Source: DSOI01 sp041394885 (GTDB lineage: Bacteria > Acidobacteriota > Terriglobia > Bryobacterales > Bryobacteraceae). Taken from it: a stretch of DNA of 64,000 nucleotides. The translations under genes and the position numbers were made by a program. Shown here piece by piece: positions 44,508 through 52,270 of this stretch. Within the stretch, counting starts at the first letter, position 1. The number at the start of each line of letters is the position of its first letter. Where the stretch lies: the NCBI GenBank assembly GCA_041394885.1, contig JAWKHI010000039.1, forward strand, positions 7,116 through 71,115. Direction: 5' to 3'. A model generated the notes under the pieces. It had not been told where the DNA came from and searched no databases. It saw only the letters and a list, made by a program, of their open reading frames with translations.

Positions 44508-44894
44508 ATGATTCGAAACGAAGTTCACGTGCAAACCGCGCGGGATGCGCGGCCTGTTGTTCTCCCTTCCCATTTCTCGTTCGGCCAGATCACGGTCGAC
44601 TTCAATCGCTGCCGGCTGCTGCGCGCAGGAAGCCCGCTGGCGATTCCGTTGAAGGAACTCCAATTGCTACGCTACCTGGTGGCCCGCCGCGGCGAGGTGG
44701 TGGCGCGGGAAGAACTGTTGCGGGAGGTTTGGGACTACCATACGGTCACCACCCGCACCGTGGATGTTCACGTGGCCGGGCTACGGCAGAAGATCGAAGA
44801 GCAGCCGCGGTCGCCGCGATTTCTACTCACAGTGCGCGGCGGTGGCTACATGTTCCGTGGGGATTCGACGCGGATCGTGAAGGGAGCCATGTGA
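44508..44894 (+). CDS. Stand-alone OmpR/PhoB-type winged-helix DNA-binding protein
   Basis: ATG at 44508 gives 128 residues comprising almost only a trans_reg_C domain: FGQITVDFNRCRLLRAG, LKELQLLRYLVARRGEVVAR, LLREVWDYHTVTTRTVDVHV and LRQKIEEQPRSPRFLLTVRG with the final GGYMF wing. The receiver domain present in response regulators is absent, so phosphorylation control is unlikely. The Spy-like gene starts 86 nt downstream with GAACT repeats between them, so it may control that gene or itself. Confidence 0.85.
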   Translation: MIRNEVHVQTARDARPVVLPSHFSFGQITVDFNRCRLLRAGSPLAIPLKELQLLRYLVARRGEVVAREELLREVWDYHTVTTRTVDVHVAGLRQKIEEQPRSPRFLLTVRGGGYMFRGDSTRIVKGAM

Positions 44895-44906
44895 GGTCTG
44901 TTAACC

Positions 44907-44925
44907 GAACTTTACAGAACTCGAA
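44907..44925 (+). promoter_or_regulatory. GAACT direct repeats, candidate OmpR-type operator
   Basis: GAACT at 44907-44911 and 44917-44921, then GAAC at 44922-44925, gives a 10-bp period, the helical spacing used by OmpR-family tandem sites. It lies between the winged-helix gene and the Spy-like gene. Confidence 0.4.
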
Positions 44926-44980
44926 CAGTAATTTTTCCCTGGGCCGTGTTCGAGTAACTAGGAGGCAGTTACAACCACCC

Positions 44981-45454
44981 ATGAAACACAACACGTACAA
45001 AAGACGAACCCTGATGGCCGCGGCCGCCATTTTGATGGCGGCTCCGCTGGTTCCATCCGCAATGGCGCAAGGGCCTGGAGGCCCGCGCGGAGGGCGAGGG
45101 AACCGTTTGGATTTCCTTGCCGGATACTTGGCGCTGACCGATGCGCAGAAGACCCAGGCGCAGTCGATCTTCGACGCCGCCAGCACCGCCTCGGAAACGG
45201 CCCGGGGGCAGTCGGAAGCTGCTCGCACGGCGCTCGAAGCCGCCGTGAAGGCGAACCAGAGCGATGCTGAGATCGATCGGCTGGCGGCGGCAATCGGCGT
45301 CATCCATGGCCAGGTGACCGCGATTCAGGCCAAGGCGCAGGCGAAGTTCTACGCACTGTTGACGGCGGAACAGAAGACCAAATACGATGCCCTTCACGAT
45401 CGCGCCGGCGATGGCCCGCGCGGGCCGCGCGGCCGCGGCCCGGGAGGCGAATAG
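44981..45454 (+). CDS. Spy/CpxP-like periplasmic protein (LTxxQ family)
   Basis: ATG at 44981 follows an AGGAGG about 15 nt upstream; the longer frame covers the previous gene in another frame. The 157-aa product has a signal peptide (LMAAAAILMAAPLVPSAMAQ), a Gly/Arg-rich stretch, two LTxxQ-type motifs (LTDAQKTQAQ and LTAEQKTKYD) flanking a long helical region, and a Gly/Arg/Pro-rich tail. Spy-like proteins are ATP-independent chaperones or metal/stress sensors of the envelope. Envelope-stress control by the adjacent regulator is a reasonable inference. Confidence 0.82.
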   Translation: MKHNTYKRRTLMAAAAILMAAPLVPSAMAQGPGGPRGGRGNRLDFLAGYLALTDAQKTQAQSIFDAASTASETARGQSEAARTALEAAVKANQSDAEIDRLAAAIGVIHGQVTAIQAKAQAKFYALLTAEQKTKYDALHDRAGDGPRGPRGRGPGGE

Positions 45455-45523
45455 CTCGAATCGATCCGGAGGCAGGAGCGTCGTAGCCGCGGCGCTCCTG
45501 CCTGCCCGGAGTCTGCGGACAGA

Positions 45524-45529
45524 TATAAT
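45524..45529 (+). promoter_or_regulatory. TATAAT -10 box of the CocE-type hydrolase gene
   Basis: TATAAT ends only 6 nt before the GTG at 45536, so transcription would begin at the start codon: a leaderless mRNA. No Shine-Dalgarno is present. Confidence 0.55.
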
Positions 45530-45535
45530 CGGCTG

Positions 45536-47179
45536 GTGTTTGCACTTGCCGGTTCACTTTCACTTCTCAACCCGCGCAGAGCGGCCTTTGCGCTTCTGAT
45601 CGCCGGCAGCTGCGCGATCTCGGCCGCCGAGCCGCGGCACGAAATGGTGCCGATGCGCGACGGCGCGCGGCTTTCCACCTATCTGTACGTGCCCGCCGGC
45701 TCCGGGCCGTGGCCGGTCCTCTACGAGCAGCGCTATGCGGATCTCACGGGCAGGGCAGCACAGGAACGCTACGCCGCTCTTGCCGCGGCCGGCTATGTGG
45801 TGGCGGCGCAGAATTTCCGTGGCACGCACCGGTCCGAAGGCGTGTATCAAGGCTATCGTGCGCTGGGATGGGGCAAAACCCAGGATGGCTACGACACGGT
45901 GGAATGGCTGGCGAAGCAGCCCTGGTCCACGGGCAAGATAGGAACCTTCGGCGGATCCCAAGCCGGATACGCACAGAATTTTCTGGCCGTAACGCGTCCA
46001 CCGCATCTGGTGGCGCAATACATCACCGATGGGGGCTTGAGCCTATTCCATCTCGGCTACCGCCGTGGGGGCGCCACGCGCCTCGAGCGATTCAAGCAAG
46101 CGATGCTCCCGTCTGCGCGGGACGAGGCGGAAGGGCGGAGTCATCTCGCCGATCAGGTGGCGCACCCGGACTATGACGACTACTGGGCCGCGGAAAACTG
46201 TTTTCCACACTTCGCGAAGATGAACGTGCCCGCTTTCATCGTGGCCAGTTGGTTCGACTTCATGGCGCGGGGTTCGATCGACAGCTACATCGGGCGCCAG
46301 CACCAGGGCGGCCCCGGCGCGCGCGGGCATCAGTGGATGCGGATTGGCCCGTGGCTGCACGGAGGAAGGAAGACCAGCGCGAAGGTGGCCGAACTCGACT
46401 TTCCGGACAACGCAGCCTGGGATATGGACGCCCACATGGTGGAGTGGTTCGACTTCCACTTGAAGGGCAAGAAGAACAGCGTCGATCGGGCGCCGCGCGT
46501 CCGTTACTACATCACCGGCGCGGTGGGTGAGCCCGGCGCTCCCGGAAATGTCTGGAGGGACGCGCCGGACTGGCCCGTGCCGGCGCAAGTAGCGCCTTAC
46601 TATCTCCATCCGGGTGGAGGGCTCGCGGAAACCATCGTCAGGACGGGCAAAACGGAATTTCTCAGTGACCCGATGCATCCGGCGCCGGTCAAAGGCCGTA
46701 ACGAACCCACCGCTCGAGACGCGCGTGAATTCGAGTCGCATCCGGACGTGCGCTCCTTCACCACGGAGGCGTTGACGGCGCCCCAACAGTGGACCGGCGA
46801 CGTTCGCGCGGAGATCTTTCTTTCGTCCACGGCCCCGGATACGGACCTTTTCGTGCGGGTAACCGATGTGTATCCCGATGGACGGTCGATTGTGCTGGTG
46901 GATAGCGTGCAGCGCGCCAAGTACCGGTCCAGCTTCGAGCGGGCGTCGCTGATGCGTCCTGGACAGGTCTACAAACTTGCGTGGAACGTGGGCTGGATGA
47001 GCCATATCTTCGCGGCCGGGCACCGGATCCGCGTGACGGTGAGCGGCAACGAAGCGGACTACTTCGAGCCGAATCCGAACACGGGCGAAATACCCACTTA
47101 CGAACGTCCGGTACGCTATCTCGTGGCACGGAATGCCCTCCATCCCGGGTCGCGTGTGATCGCCCCGCGTGTGAAATAG
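45536..47179 (+). CDS. Exported CocE/NonD-type X-Pro dipeptidyl-peptidase-like hydrolase
   Basis: A GTG start gives 547 residues with an N-terminal signal (FALLIAGSCAISAAEP). The alpha/beta-hydrolase core reads MVPMRDGARLSTYLYVPAG, YVVAAQNFRGTHRSEGVY, a nucleophile elbow GKIGTFGGSQAGYAQNFLA and the His region RIGPWLHGG. The usual elbow in this family is GxSYxG; here it is GGSQAG. The C-terminal jelly-roll domain (TTEALTAPQQWTGDVRAEIF, HRIRVTVSGNEADYF) is typical of CocE/PepX proteins. It likely cleaves peptides or acyl esters in the periplasm. Confidence 0.88.
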   Translation: MFALAGSLSLLNPRRAAFALLIAGSCAISAAEPRHEMVPMRDGARLSTYLYVPAGSGPWPVLYEQRYADLTGRAAQERYAALAAAGYVVAAQNFRGTHRSEGVYQGYRALGWGKTQDGYDTVEWLAKQPWSTGKIGTFGGSQAGYAQNFLAVTRPPHLVAQYITDGGLSLFHLGYRRGGATRLERFKQAMLPSARDEAEGRSHLADQVAHPDYDDYWAAENCFPHFAKMNVPAFIVASWFDFMARGSIDSYIGRQHQGGPGARGHQWMRIGPWLHGGRKTSAKVAELDFPDNAAWDMDAHMVEWFDFHLKGKKNSVDRAPRVRYYITGAVGEPGAPGNVWRDAPDWPVPAQVAPYYLHPGGGLAETIVRTGKTEFLSDPMHPAPVKGRNEPTARDAREFESHPDVRSFTTEALTAPQQWTGDVRAEIFLSSTAPDTDLFVRVTDVYPDGRSIVLVDSVQRAKYRSSFERASLMRPGQVYKLAWNVGWMSHIFAAGHRIRVTVSGNEADYFEPNPNTGEIPTYERPVRYLVARNALHPGSRVIAPRVK

Positions 47180-47237
47180 CGTTCGGGGGGGGCGTCGGCC
47201 CGGGAGTTTGCATTAAACTCGTTCCAGTTTCAGTCTC

Positions 47238-48500
47238 ATGAAATCACTACCGGTCCTTCTGCTCGCCCTCGCGCTTCAGGCGCAGGAAATTCCCCTGCCT
47301 CCCATCCGCACGACGCTGCCTCCGATGCCGGGTCCGGACGCACTGGCCGCGCACCCGGAGATGCCGGATCCTCTGGTGGCCAACGATGGCACGCACATCA
47401 CCACCCAGGCGCAGTGGCGCAAGCGGCGCGAGGAGATCAAGCGTGTGCTCGAATACTACGCCGTGGGGCGGATGCCGCCGCCGCCGGGCAATGTCCGCGG
47501 AGAGCGCCTGAAAACCGAGATGCTGACATCGGGCGTGCTGTACCGGTTGGTGAAGCTGACGTTCGGGCCGGGGCGTAAGCTGAACTTGCACGTGGGTATC
47601 TTTATACCGGCCGGAAAGGGTCCGTTTCCGGCGATCATTCTGCAGAGCTCGACGCCGCCGGGCGCGCCGGTGTTGCCGCGCCAACCGCCGGGCGGCAATC
47701 AGGGACGCGGTTTGGACGTACTCACACTCGTCGGCCCTGCCAAGGACGCCAAGCCGGCCCCGGTGCGCCCGGCCCCGACCGCGGAGGAGATGGCCTCGCG
47801 GTACGCCGATGTGTTCCGGCGCGGCTATGCGCTGGTGGTGATGAACCCCAACGATTGCGCCGAAGACACCACGCTGCGCAACGAAGATGGAAGCTGGGCG
47901 TTCCGGAACACGCGATTCTATCCGGCGTATCCCAACTACGACTGGGGCATTCTGGGGGGCTGGGCGTGGGGAGTGTCCCGGGTGGCGGATTATCTGGTGA
48001 CGGATCGCAGTATCGACAAGAACCGGTTGATCGTGACCGGCGCGTCGCGCAACGGGAAGTCCGCCATGGTGGCGGCGGCGTTCGATGAAAGGCTGATGGG
48101 GGCACCGGTGGTGACGGGCGGAGGCGGGGTTGGCGCTTACCGATTTGCCGGGCCGCTCAAGAGCGAGACGTTGGACCTGATGCAGACCAAGTATCCGAAT
48201 TGGTTCTCGCCGCACCTGCGCCAGTTCCGAGGGCAGCGAGAGAAACTACCTTTCGATCAGCATTGGTTTTTGGCGCTATGCGCACCGCGCCCGTTTTTGG
48301 CACTCGAGGGGGAGACGGACACGATTTCGCTTCCAGAGGCAGTGCGCCAGTCGATTCAGGGAGCGGCGCCTGTTTACGACCTGTTCGGGGCGCGGGAGAG
48401 GATCGGGGTTCACTACTCCAAGCATGGGCATGCGTTCACCGCGGAGGACTGGACGGCGTTAATGGACTTCGCCGACAGGCATCTGTCCGGGTCGCGTTGA
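47238..48500 (+). CDS. Exported carbohydrate esterase family 15-like protein (glucuronoyl esterase-like)
   Basis: The 420-aa protein has a signal peptide (LPVLLLALALQAQE). CE15 features are WRKRREEIKRVLEYYAVGRM, YDWGILGGWAWGVSRVADYL, the Ser elbow VTGASRNGKSAM (usually GCSRxGK), PVVTGGGGVGAYRFAG, the CAPRPFLALEGETD acid-residue strand and the catalytic His in YSKHGHAFTAEDW. CE15 enzymes cleave ester bonds between glucuronoxylan and lignin. This fits a soil saprotroph together with the apionate operon, since apiose is a plant cell wall sugar. Confidence 0.85.
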   Translation: MKSLPVLLLALALQAQEIPLPPIRTTLPPMPGPDALAAHPEMPDPLVANDGTHITTQAQWRKRREEIKRVLEYYAVGRMPPPPGNVRGERLKTEMLTSGVLYRLVKLTFGPGRKLNLHVGIFIPAGKGPFPAIILQSSTPPGAPVLPRQPPGGNQGRGLDVLTLVGPAKDAKPAPVRPAPTAEEMASRYADVFRRGYALVVMNPNDCAEDTTLRNEDGSWAFRNTRFYPAYPNYDWGILGGWAWGVSRVADYLVTDRSIDKNRLIVTGASRNGKSAMVAAAFDERLMGAPVVTGGGGVGAYRFAGPLKSETLDLMQTKYPNWFSPHLRQFRGQREKLPFDQHWFLALCAPRPFLALEGETDTISLPEAVRQSIQGAAPVYDLFGARERIGVHYSKHGHAFTAEDWTALMDFADRHLSGSR

Positions 48501-48505
48501 CCGAA

Positions 48506-50287
48506 TTAGCGGTTGCGGGGCGATTGGGTGGGTCCGGCGGCGCCGCCGGGTGAGCCGAATCCGCCCGTGCCGCCGAAGGGTGAGGATCCGAACGGGGAGG
48601 ATCCGGGCGAGGATGACCCCGGCTGGCCCTGGTTGCCCGAGCCGGGCGCGCCGGTCCCGGTGAGGTTATTACTCTGACCGGGAACCTTTTCGTCTTTCGG
48701 GTCATAGAGGAATTCCCATTCCTCATACTTGGTTTTCTCGTTGTAGATCTTGATGCCGTCGCCTTCGCGCTTGGTGGCCACGCCAGCGATACCGGCGCCG
48801 AACCCTTGCTGGGCCTGCGCCATGCCTCCAGGCAGCCCGCCTTGTCTGGGCTGGGTGAGTAACTGCTGGATCAACTGCTGTGCCTGGTTGCCCTGGACAC
48901 CGGTCGAGCCGCCCTGCTGCGAACTGATCGGGCCACGCGACGCCGGGATACCGCCCACGCCAGGAAATGTGCCGCCGGGCCTTGTGCCTTGTTGGCCTGG
49001 AAACGGTTGTTGGCCTGGAAACGGTTGCTGTCCTGGGTAGGTCTGCTGGCCGGGGTATTGTTGCTGTCCTGGGTAGGTCTGCTGACCCGGATACCTCTGC
49101 TGACCGGGGTATTGCTGCTGTCCCGGGTATTGCTGTTGACCGGGATACGTCTGCTGACCGGGATAGACGGGCTGAACCGGAAAGCCTTGCTGCCCGGGCA
49201 TCGCCTGGCCGGGGGTTCCGGGCTGTCCCTGTTGTCCCTGCGTCAGGCCCGGATAGAAGGGCAACCCGGGAATCGGGGGGACGACGGGTGTGGTCTGGCC
49301 CGGCTGCGCGCCCGGCACGCCCACCACCTGCCCGGGGAAGGCCTGACCCGGCTGTCCGGGGGGGAACTGCTGACCGGGGAAGGTCTGGCCTGGGAACTGT
49401 TGACCCGGGAACTGTTGGCCCTGAAAGGTCTGGCCCTGCTGGCCGGGAGGGAACTGTTGACCGGGAGGGAACTGTTGACCGGGGAACGGCTGCAGCGCTT
49501 GCTGATTCGGATCCTGCTGCGCATTGGGGTTATTGGGATCGAACGCCTGTTGGGGATTCGGGTTGTTCGGATCGTAGGGCTGCTGGATGTTTGGGTTGTT
49601 CGGGTCGTAGGGCTGCTGCTGGTTTGGATTATTCGGGTCGTAGGGCTGCTGGTTCGGGTTATTCGGGTCGTAAGGCAGGGGGGCGTTGGGATTGTTGGGA
49701 TCGTAATAGGCGGGGGCGCCCTGGGCTCCGGCGATGGTGGCCGGGCGATCGCTCGCCCCGCGCGGACCCGCCTGCTGGCCTGGAAAGCCCGGTTGACCCG
49801 GAATGCCCGGCTGGCCCGGAACGCCCGGCTGCCCGGGAAAGCCCGGCTGGCCCGGTGCGTTGAACAACTGCGTGCTGCCGCTGGCGGGATCGCCTTCGCC
49901 TTCTTTCTTGTCGCCGGGCTTGGCGTTGGGATCGGGCGGTTTGTGAATCTTGGAATCGGTGTAGGCTCCGGCTGCATCCACATGCACCAAGCGCCACTCC
50001 TCTTTGCCGGTCATCGGGTCTTTGTACTTGCGGCGGAGAAAGCGGCGGTCCTGGAACTTTTCGAGATCCTCCATGCGCTGCGGGTAGGTCTTGTTCTTGC
50101 GGACGAACAACTGGATGGCGCGTTTGTACTGCTCGCCTCGCTCGATGAGCAGCTCCTCTTTTTCGCGCTGCCGTTCGAAAACCAGACGCGGCGTCTCGAG
50201 GTAGAGCATGACGGCGATCGCTGCCGCCATGACGAAGACGAACAGGAGGGCGAAGCCGCGATCGTTCTTGTGGCGGCGGCGCAGCAT
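48506..50287 (-). CDS. Pseudopilin-like protein with a very long Pro/Gln/Gly repeat tail
   Basis: The 593-aa protein starts like a pseudopilin: a short basic leader then G-FALLFVFVMAAAIAVMLYLE, a possible prepilin peptidase site before the Phe. A GspG-like segment follows (REKEELLIERGEQYKRAIQL, KTYPQRMEDLEKFQDRRFLR and KYKDPMTGKEEWRLV, about 35-105). From about 140 to 460 it is low-complexity: GQPGxPGQPG repeats, then PYDPNNPNQQ-type repeats (six copies), then FPGQQ/YPGQQ repeats. A structured-looking end (KIYNEKTKYEEWEFLYDP) and a Gly/Ser/Pro tail close it. It is last in the PilM-N-O-P cluster, so it probably belongs to that machine. The long plus-strand ORFs here are mirror shadows. Confidence 0.8.
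   Translation of the reverse strand: MLRRRHKNDRGFALLFVFVMAAAIAVMLYLETPRLVFERQREKEELLIERGEQYKRAIQLFVRKNKTYPQRMEDLEKFQDRRFLRRKYKDPMTGKEEWRLVHVDAAGAYTDSKIHKPPDPNAKPGDKKEGEGDPASGSTQLFNAPGQPGFPGQPGVPGQPGIPGQPGFPGQQAGPRGASDRPATIAGAQGAPAYYDPNNPNAPLPYDPNNPNQQPYDPNNPNQQQPYDPNNPNIQQPYDPNNPNPQQAFDPNNPNAQQDPNQQALQPFPGQQFPPGQQFPPGQQGQTFQGQQFPGQQFPGQTFPGQQFPPGQPGQAFPGQVVGVPGAQPGQTTPVVPPIPGLPFYPGLTQGQQGQPGTPGQAMPGQQGFPVQPVYPGQQTYPGQQQYPGQQQYPGQQRYPGQQTYPGQQQYPGQQTYPGQQPFPGQQPFPGQQGTRPGGTFPGVGGIPASRGPISSQQGGSTGVQGNQAQQLIQQLLTQPRQGGLPGGMAQAQQGFGAGIAGVATKREGDGIKIYNEKTKYEEWEFLYDPKDEKVPGQSNNLTGTGAPGSGNQGQPGSSSPGSSPFGSSPFGGTGGFGSPGGAAGPTQSPRNR
48980..49870. repeat. Coding tandem repeats encoding PGQQ and PYDPNNPN units
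   Basis: Short tandem DNA repeats of about 15 bp (YPGQQ/FPGQQ) and 30 bp (PYDPNNPNQQ) make up most of this stretch. They keep the minus-strand frame and vary at third positions, which marks them as protein repeats rather than a CRISPR or neutral satellite. Confidence 0.8.
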
Positions 50288-50290
50288 CGG

Positions 50291-51043
50291 TTAGGACCCC
50301 GCTGGCTCGGGTTCGATTTGTATCGTTTGTTTGTTGTCGTGCTCGGTGTCGAGCACTTCGGCTGAGGTCGCGCCGATCCGGACGATGCGGTAGCGCTTCT
50401 GGACCGTCTGCCCTTCGGCGGCGGTGAAGATGTCTTCGCCGTTGAGGAAGAAGGCGCGCCTGCCGCCGGAGCCAGTCACGTAGCCGTAGAACTTCAACGG
50501 AATCGGCGGCGGCGGAGCCTTCTTGGAGGCGTCTTCGTCGGGCTTGGGCGCCTCGGCAATGAGCTTGGCTTGTTCCTCGGCGATCTGCTCCGGGGTCTTT
50601 TTGGGTACGATCTTGACGTCGGGCACCTTCACCGGCTCCGTGGAGAAATCAAACAGGCTGCGATGCCCGCCGGATATGGTGACGCTCTGGAGGCGTGCGA
50701 GGAGGTCCAGGCGGAGGCGCGGATCGGTCGTCTTGGGGTCGGCGCGTTCTTCCGGACGCGTTCCGCCGATTTTCGGGATCCATTCGCGAATGGTTTGCGA
50801 CGATCTGGAAACGCGCCGGGGCGGAGCCTGACGGGCAGAGGGGGCCGGGTCGACAGGCCGCTCGGCCGGCACAGCCGCGGACCGAGAGGAGGTCACGGAA
50901 GAAGCCGATTGGGACGCCGACGGGGTGTGGGCGGTATAGGGATCGCCGGCGATCACGTTGGTGTACATGAGGTACGCCGCCACCACCATCAGCCCGGCCG
51001 CGGTGGCCACTTTCTTGGGTTCCGCGCCAACCTTGATATTCAT
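50291..51043 (-). CDS. PilP/GspC-like inner-membrane protein of the pilus/secretion cluster
   Basis: The 250-aa protein has one N-terminal transmembrane helix (VATAAGLMVVAAYLMYTNVI), a Ser/Pro/Arg-rich linker and a C-terminal beta domain (PLKFYGYVTGSGGRRAFFLN, then IVRIGATSAEVLDTEHDNKQ) like the homology region of GspC or the beta-sandwich of PilP. Its ATG overlaps the stop of the PilO-like gene (ATGA), and it precedes the pseudopilin by 3 nt. The role as a connector between inner-membrane platform and outer-membrane channel is inferred from position and fold. Confidence 0.65.
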   Translation of the reverse strand: MNIKVGAEPKKVATAAGLMVVAAYLMYTNVIAGDPYTAHTPSASQSASSVTSSRSAAVPAERPVDPAPSARQAPPRRVSRSSQTIREWIPKIGGTRPEERADPKTTDPRLRLDLLARLQSVTISGGHRSLFDFSTEPVKVPDVKIVPKKTPEQIAEEQAKLIAEAPKPDEDASKKAPPPPIPLKFYGYVTGSGGRRAFFLNGEDIFTAAEGQTVQKRYRIVRIGATSAEVLDTEHDNKQTIQIEPEPAGS

Positions 51044-51714
51044 GGCTGTGCTCCGGCGGCGGCCGGCGTGGCGGCCGGTTCGGCGGCAGGGGTGTTGGGA
51101 ACCGCTTCCTGAATGAATGTGTTCATGCGGAACCGCGCGGCGAGGACGCCGGCTTTCTGGAGCGGCGCCGCTTGCAAACTGTCGATGATGAGGAAGCGGC
51201 GGGAGCGGTCGACGAGATTGACGAACTGCACCAGGTCCGCGTAGCTACCCTCGTAGTTGGCATTGATGGTCATCATGCTGAGGTCGGTGCTGCCCTCCAC
51301 CGGCTCGATGACGAAGGTGTGCTCGCGGGCTTGCAGGCCTGCTTTCTTGGCGGCGCTGTCGATCTCGTTGAGGATTGTGGAGGAAGTGGTGCGGCGATCC
51401 ATGAAGTACTCACGGACGAACCCGTCTTGTTCGCCGCGGGCTCTTTCCACCTTTTCGGTCAAGTCGCGAATGTTCTTCAATTGCGTCTGTTCGAGCCGGA
51501 TGCGGGTGCGGAGGTCGTGAAGCTGCGATTCGAGGTCGGCCACCGAGCCTCCGAAGGGCCGGTAGAGAAACACGAACGCGAGCAGATTGGCGAGGGCAAG
51601 CGCGGCGAGCGCCCAAGTCCAGGGGGCGCGGGGATCCTTGCGCCGGGGGACAAGGGGGCCGGTGGAGGCGGCGCCCCGGAAGAATGCGGCCGGCTTCTTA
51701 ATGTTGAGGCGCAT
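51040..51714 (-). CDS. PilO-like type IV pilus assembly protein
   Basis: The 224-aa product has a transmembrane helix (WTWALAALALANLLAFVFLY, about 33-52), a coiled coil (about 55-95, ADLESQLHDLRTRIRLEQTQ) and a ferredoxin-like C-terminal domain with MMTINANYEGSYADLVQFVN. It overlaps the PilN-like gene by 17 nt upstream and the next gene by 4 nt. PilN and PilO form a periplasmic heterodimer linking the cytoplasmic PilM ring to the outer parts of the machine. Confidence 0.75.
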   Translation of the reverse strand: MRLNIKKPAAFFRGAASTGPLVPRRKDPRAPWTWALAALALANLLAFVFLYRPFGGSVADLESQLHDLRTRIRLEQTQLKNIRDLTEKVERARGEQDGFVREYFMDRRTTSSTILNEIDSAAKKAGLQAREHTFVIEPVEGSTDLSMMTINANYEGSYADLVQFVNLVDRSRRFLIIDSLQAAPLQKAGVLAARFRMNTFIQEAVPNTPAAEPAATPAAAGAQP

Positions 51715-52270
51715 AGTTCACGTTGACCCGTCCCCGGTAGAGGGGTTCCGATTGCGAAGGCGGCGTCCAGGTGGCGATGGTAGTGGCGCCGAACCGCGGC
51801 GAGGCCTCGAGCTTCATCAACATGTTGATCACCGGCTGGGGTTCCTTGGCCGCGACGGTCATGTCGAGCTGGATGTTGTTTTCCGTGTTGACCTGCGGGC
51901 GAACGCTGACCAGCCGTACGTTGTAGGGCATCACGCCTTCGAGATCGTCGAAAATCTGGGTCCAACTGATGCCCTTGCGCAGGAGAAGGCCGTTGAGGAA
52001 GACCGAATAGTCGAACACCTCGGCGTTGTGCGGCGTCCGGAGCGTCTGCTCGAGCTTGCCGTGCTGGGCGCGGATCTTTTCGAGCTGCGTTTGCACCTGC
52101 GAAATCGACGCCGTCAGCTCGGCGCGCTGCGCGCGCTCCACCCAGCCGAGGGAGACCTGCATGAGTAGTGTTCCGGTGAGGAGAGCGACGCCGGCGAGCG
52201 CGGCCAGGAGGAACGGCCGGTCACGCCGGAACGGCTCATTGGCGAGATTGATGGGGACGGCGGCTCTCAT
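51698..52270 (-). CDS. PilN-like type IV pilus assembly protein
   Basis: The 190-aa protein opens with the PilM-binding motif INLANEPFRRDRPFL (like the INLLPWR/INLASEP motif of PilN), followed by a transmembrane helix (LLAALAGVALLTGTLLMQVS), a coiled coil and a small alpha/beta domain (QLDMTVAAKEPQPVINMLMK). It starts the base after the PilM stop. Confidence 0.78.
   Translation of the reverse strand: MRAAVPINLANEPFRRDRPFLLAALAGVALLTGTLLMQVSLGWVERAQRAELTASISQVQTQLEKIRAQHGKLEQTLRTPHNAEVFDYSVFLNGLLLRKGISWTQIFDDLEGVMPYNVRLVSVRPQVNTENNIQLDMTVAAKEPQPVINMLMKLEASPRFGATTIATWTPPSQSEPLYRGRVNVNYAPQH

Noticed and set aside
48980..49870. CRISPR-like periodicity
   Set aside because: The repeats are 15 or 30 bp, contiguous without unique spacers, and keep a reading frame; no cas genes are near.
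48989..50365. Long plus-strand ORF with Leu/Arg repeats
   Set aside because: It is the mirror of the PGQQ/PYDPNNPN repeats; the minus-strand frame has the pseudopilin start and fits the operon.
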